Source: Bacillota bacterium
Lineage (GTDB): Bacteria > Bacillota_A > Clostridia > Peptostreptococcales > Anaerovoracaceae
Length of the DNA stretch: 7,201 bases
Direction: 5' to 3'
Assembly (NCBI GenBank): GCA_017437925.1
Contig: JAFRWQ010000125.1
Coordinates: forward strand, 1 to 7,201
Position 1 is the stretch's first letter. The number at the start of each line of letters is the position of its first letter. This document shows positions 4,902-7,201 of this stretch, one piece after another. The translations under genes and the position numbers were made by a program. The notes beneath the pieces were generated by a model. It saw nothing but the letters and a program-made list of their open reading frames with translations. It did not search any database and was not told where the DNA came from.

Positions 4902-6167
4902 ATGGCAAAGTTTATCGTAGAAAAGTCCGGCCCCCTGGTGGGCGAGGTCGATATAAGCGGAGCAAAGAACGCGGTGCTGCCCATAATGGCCGCGACCGTC
5001 CTCACGGACGAGGTCTGCGAGATATACGACGTTCCCAGGCTTCGCGACGTTGACGTCATGTGCAGCATTTTAAGGAGCCTCGGAGCTTCTGTCACCGAGG
5101 ATTACGAGAAGCACACCGTCGTGATCGACGGGTCGGGCATCAATAAGAGCGAGATCCCCTACGACCTGGTGAAGAAGATGAGGGCGTCCTTCTTCGTCAT
5201 GGGACCCCTTCTCGCGAGGACCGGGGCTGCCTTCATAGCCCAGCCCGGCGGCTGCTCCATAGGAAACCGCCCCATAGACCTTCACATCAAGGGCCTCAAG
5301 GGCCTGGGAGCCCGCATAGTCTCCGACGAGAACAGCGTGGAAGCCATCGTTAAAGAGCTGAAGGGATCCCTGATATATCTGGATTTCCCCAGCGTCGGAG
5401 CGACCGAGAACATCATGATGGCGGCAAGCCTTGCCAAGGGCATAACCGTCATAGAGAACGCGGCCGAAGAGCCCGAGATAGTCGATCTGGCCAACTTCCT
5501 CAACAAGATGGGAGCGAAGATCAAGGGAGCCGGCACCGACTCCATAAGGATAGAAGGCGTGGAGAGGCTCCACGGCACCAGGCACACGGTCATACCCGAC
5601 AGGATAGAGACCGGCACCTTCATGGTGGCCGCGGCCATAACCAGGGGCGACGTCCTCATCAAAAACAGCGTGCCCGGCCACGTGAGGCCTGTGATCGCAA
5701 AGCTCATAGAGTGCGGAGCCGCCGTCAACGACGAGGTGGACGGCCTGAGGGTGAGGGGAGACCTTAAGAAGCTGGTCGCGACCGACATCAAGACCATGCC
5801 TTATCCCGGCTTTCCCACCGACATGCAGGCGCCCTTCATGGCGCTTCTCACAACGGTCCAGGGCACCAGCACCATAAACGAGACCATATTCGAGAACCGC
5901 TTCATGCACGCGGGCGAACTTAACCGCATGGGAGCCAACATCAGGCTCGACGGCAGAAACGCCTATGTTCCCGGCGACAAGCGTCCCCTGATCGGAAGCG
6001 AGGTAATGGCGACCGACCTGAGAGCCGGAGCCGCCCTTGTTCTTGCCGGCCTGGTCGCCGAAGGCCGCACCGAGGTCGCAGATATCTACCACATCGAAAG
6101 GGGCTACGAGAACTTCATGGAGAAGCTCAACGCCCTGGGAGCGAAGATCAGCAGAGTGGACGACTGA
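4902..6167 (+). CDS. murA: UDP-N-acetylglucosamine 1-carboxyvinyltransferase (MurA)
   Basis: MurA transfers the enolpyruvyl group of phosphoenolpyruvate to UDP-N-acetylglucosamine, the first committed step of peptidoglycan synthesis, in the cytoplasm. The 421-residue length is normal for the family (E. coli 419). Key positions are present: K22-N23 in [13 protein letters not shown]94 in VKKMRAS; C118 in PGGCSIG, the catalytic cysteine attacked by fosfomycin; D307 in [11 protein letters not shown], the likely catalytic acid/base; D372 and R374 in [13 protein letters not shown]; and R400 in HIERGYENF. Most of these are offset by three from E. coli numbering. Because the cysteine is retained, the enzyme should be fosfomycin-sensitive in principle. 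Many Bacillota carry two copies (murAA and murAB, also called murZ); which this is cannot be told from one window. It is a single-gene unit, divergent from the MFS gene, followed by a strong terminator. Confidence 0.97.
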   Translation: MAKFIVEKSGPLVGEVDISGAKNAVLPIMAATVLTDEVCEIYDVPRLRDVDVMCSILRSLGASVTEDYEKHTVVIDGSGINKSEIPYDLVKKMRASFFVMGPLLARTGAAFIAQPGGCSIGNRPIDLHIKGLKGLGARIVSDENSVEAIVKELKGSLIYLDFPSVGATENIMMAASLAKGITVIENAAEEPEIVDLANFLNKMGAKIKGAGTDSIRIEGVERLHGTRHTVIPDRIETGTFMVAAAITRGDVLIKNSVPGHVRPVIAKLIECGAAVNDEVDGLRVRGDLKKLVATDIKTMPYPGFPTDMQAPFMALLTTVQGTSTINETIFENRFMHAGELNRMGANIRLDGRNAYVPGDKRPLIGSEVMATDLRAGAALVLAGLVAEGRTEVADIYHIERGYENFMEKLNALGAKISRVDD

Positions 6168-6223
6168 CGGAAGCCCTTCCGCTGCTTAAGACCCATCCCG
6201 CATAACGTACAGTAAGCATTAAA

Positions 6224-6250
6224 AGACCGAAGGCATCGCGCCTTCGGTCT
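6224..6250. terminator. Bidirectional terminator between murA and the uracil permease
   Basis: AGACCGAAGGC (6224-6234) pairs perfectly over 11 bp with GCCTTCGGTCT (6240-6250) around the loop ATCGC. On the plus strand CTTTT follows. On the minus strand TTT follows the stem directly, extending the T that ends its arm. It can therefore end both murA and the convergent permease gene. Confidence 0.88.
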
Positions 6251-6271
6251 CTTTTCATCCGATGCATTTTT

Positions 6272-6285
6272 GCGGCCGCTGCCGC
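6272..6285. repeat. Small GC-rich hairpin after the permease stop
   Basis: GCGGC and GCCGC form a 5-bp stem around CGCT, about ten bases past the permease stop. On the minus strand A residues follow, so it does not terminate that gene. It may be a minor 3' structure or chance. Confidence 0.3.
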
Positions 6286-6294
6286 TTTCCCTTA

Positions 6295-7201
6295 TCAGTA
6301 CTTTCCGAGGGAGCCGGAGAGCTTCTCGTTCTTGCCCTGGGCGAAGCTGTCGTCTCTTCCGGGAAGTATGGCGTTGAGCACCAGGCCGGTGATGGAGGCT
6401 ACGGCGAGGCCGGAGAGGGAGAGGCTCATGCCTCCGAGGTTGAAGGAGATGTTTCCGGCGGCGGAGTATTCGATGCCTATGGTGAGGCAGAGTATCAGGG
6501 CCGCTATGATGATGTTCCTGCTCTGCTGGAAGTCCACCTGGTTCTCGACCACGTTGCGGACTCCGATGGCGGCTATCATTCCGTAGAGTATGATGGAAAC
6601 TCCGCCTATGGTCGCTGCGGGCATCGCGGTGATGACGGCGGCGAACTTGGGGCAGAAGCTGAGCAGTATGGCGTAGCAGGCGGCAAGCTCGATGACCAGG
6701 GGATCGAAGACCCTGGTGAGGGCCAGGACGCCGGTGTTCTCGCCGTAGGTGGTGTTGGCGGGGGCTCCGAAGATGGCGGCGATGGCGGTCCCGACTCCGT
6801 CGCCTATCAGGGTCCTGTGCAGGCCCGGATCTTCGATGAAGTCCTTGCCGACGGTGCCGCTGATGGCGGAGATGTCTCCCACGTGCTCCATCATGGTGGC
6901 TACGGCCAGGGGAACGATGGTGATTATGGAGGAGAGGATCAGGCCTCCGTCGGCTCCTCCGAAGAGGGAGAAGACGGTGTTTTCCTTAACTATGGGAAGG
7001 CCGAACCAGGCGGCTTCCTTAACTCCGCTGAAGTCCACGTTGCCGGTGAGGGCTGCGGCCAGGTAGGAAGCGAGGACGCCCAGGAGTATGGGTATGATCT
7101 TGATCATTCCCTTGCCCCAGATGTTGCAGACTATGACCACAACTATGGCGACCAGGGCTATCCACCAGTTGGAATTGCAGTTGTCGATGGCGGAGGGAGC
7201 C
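6295..7201 (-). CDS. uraA: Uracil permease-like NCS2 transporter (N-terminus beyond the window)
   Basis: This is the C-terminal 301 residues of a nucleobase/cation symporter-2 protein; the frame stays open to the right edge, so the true start lies outside. Such proteins import uracil with protons across the cytoplasmic membrane for pyrimidine salvage. Numbered from the first complete codon at 7200, MMEHVG carries E105 and NTTYGENTGVLALTRV carries E154. These match the two uracil-binding glutamates of E. coli UraA (about 241 and 290), so roughly 136 N-terminal residues are missing. GLHRTLIGDG, GGVSIILYGMIAAIGVR and several hydrophobic helices also match. The sequence fits uracil better than xanthine or urate relatives. 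A GTG at 7140 is only an internal codon: family similarity continues upstream and no binding site precedes it. The gene ends in TGA followed directly by TAA. Its promoter and any attenuator are out of view. Confidence 0.92.
   Translation of the reverse strand, partial: APSAIDNCNSNWWIALVAIVVVIVCNIWGKGMIKIIPILLGVLASYLAAALTGNVDFSGVKEAAWFGLPIVKENTVFSLFGGADGGLILSSIITIVPLAVATMMEHVGDISAISGTVGKDFIEDPGLHRTLIGDGVGTAIAAIFGAPANTTYGENTGVLALTRVFDPLVIELAACYAILLSFCPKFAAVITAMPAATIGGVSIILYGMIAAIGVRNVVENQVDFQQSRNIIIAALILCLTIGIEYSAAGNISFNLGGMSLSLSGLAVASITGLVLNAILPGRDDSFAQGKNEKLSGSLGKY

Noticed and set aside
5070..6092. A 340-codon open frame on the minus strand inside murA
   Set aside because: It lies wholly antisense to murA, which has every family motif. 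The translation is low-complexity (His, Gly, Val, Asp-rich) with no recognisable domain, as expected from the complement of a GC-rich gene.
7138..7140. GTG as the permease start codon
   Set aside because: The same frame stays open to the window edge with family-like hydrophobic sequence, no ribosome site precedes the GTG, and the N-terminal third of the family would be missing.

Overview
The window looks like ordinary chromosomal DNA from a Bacillota (Firmicutes) bacterium, probably of class Clostridia. The signs are a YerB/DUF3048 lipoprotein, a short AbrB/SpoVT-type regulator with a Cys4 tail, strong AGGAGG-type ribosome binding sites, and sigma-A-like promoters in AT-rich gaps. The coding DNA is fairly GC-rich, yet it uses many ATA (Ile) and AGG (Arg) codons. 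I cannot name a genus.

Layout, left to right. 1-1618 (minus): a long-form glutamine synthetase, cut by the left edge. 1619-1884: a divergent regulatory gap with a promoter each way. 1885-3066 (plus): a YerB-like lipoprotein with a Pro/Glu-rich stalk. 3113-3139: a bidirectional terminator. 3161-3406 (minus): an AbrB-type transition-state regulator. 3407-3533: an AT-rich control region. 3534-4724 (minus): a 12-segment MFS transporter, whose start I place downstream of the longest possible start. 4725-4901: a second divergent regulatory gap, with stacked inverted and direct repeats. 4902-6167 (plus): murA, the first committed step of peptidoglycan synthesis. 6224-6250: a second bidirectional terminator. 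6295-7201 (minus): a uracil-permease-like NCS2 transporter, cut by the right edge.

The genes look like single-gene transcription units rather than one operon. Two divergent pairs (glnA/yerB and MFS/murA) have back-to-back promoters, and two convergent pairs (yerB/abrB and murA/uracil permease) each share a terminator hairpin. The products cover nitrogen assimilation, envelope synthesis, transport and growth-phase regulation, with no shared pathway that I can see.

I found no mobile element, CRISPR array, rRNA, tRNA or clearly new multi-gene system. The points most worth a second look are in the control regions: repeats between the MFS and murA promoters, a palindrome on the murA -10, a direct repeat bracketing the glnA -35, and leader hairpins next to ribosome binding sites in three transcripts. 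All promoter and hairpin calls were made by eye.
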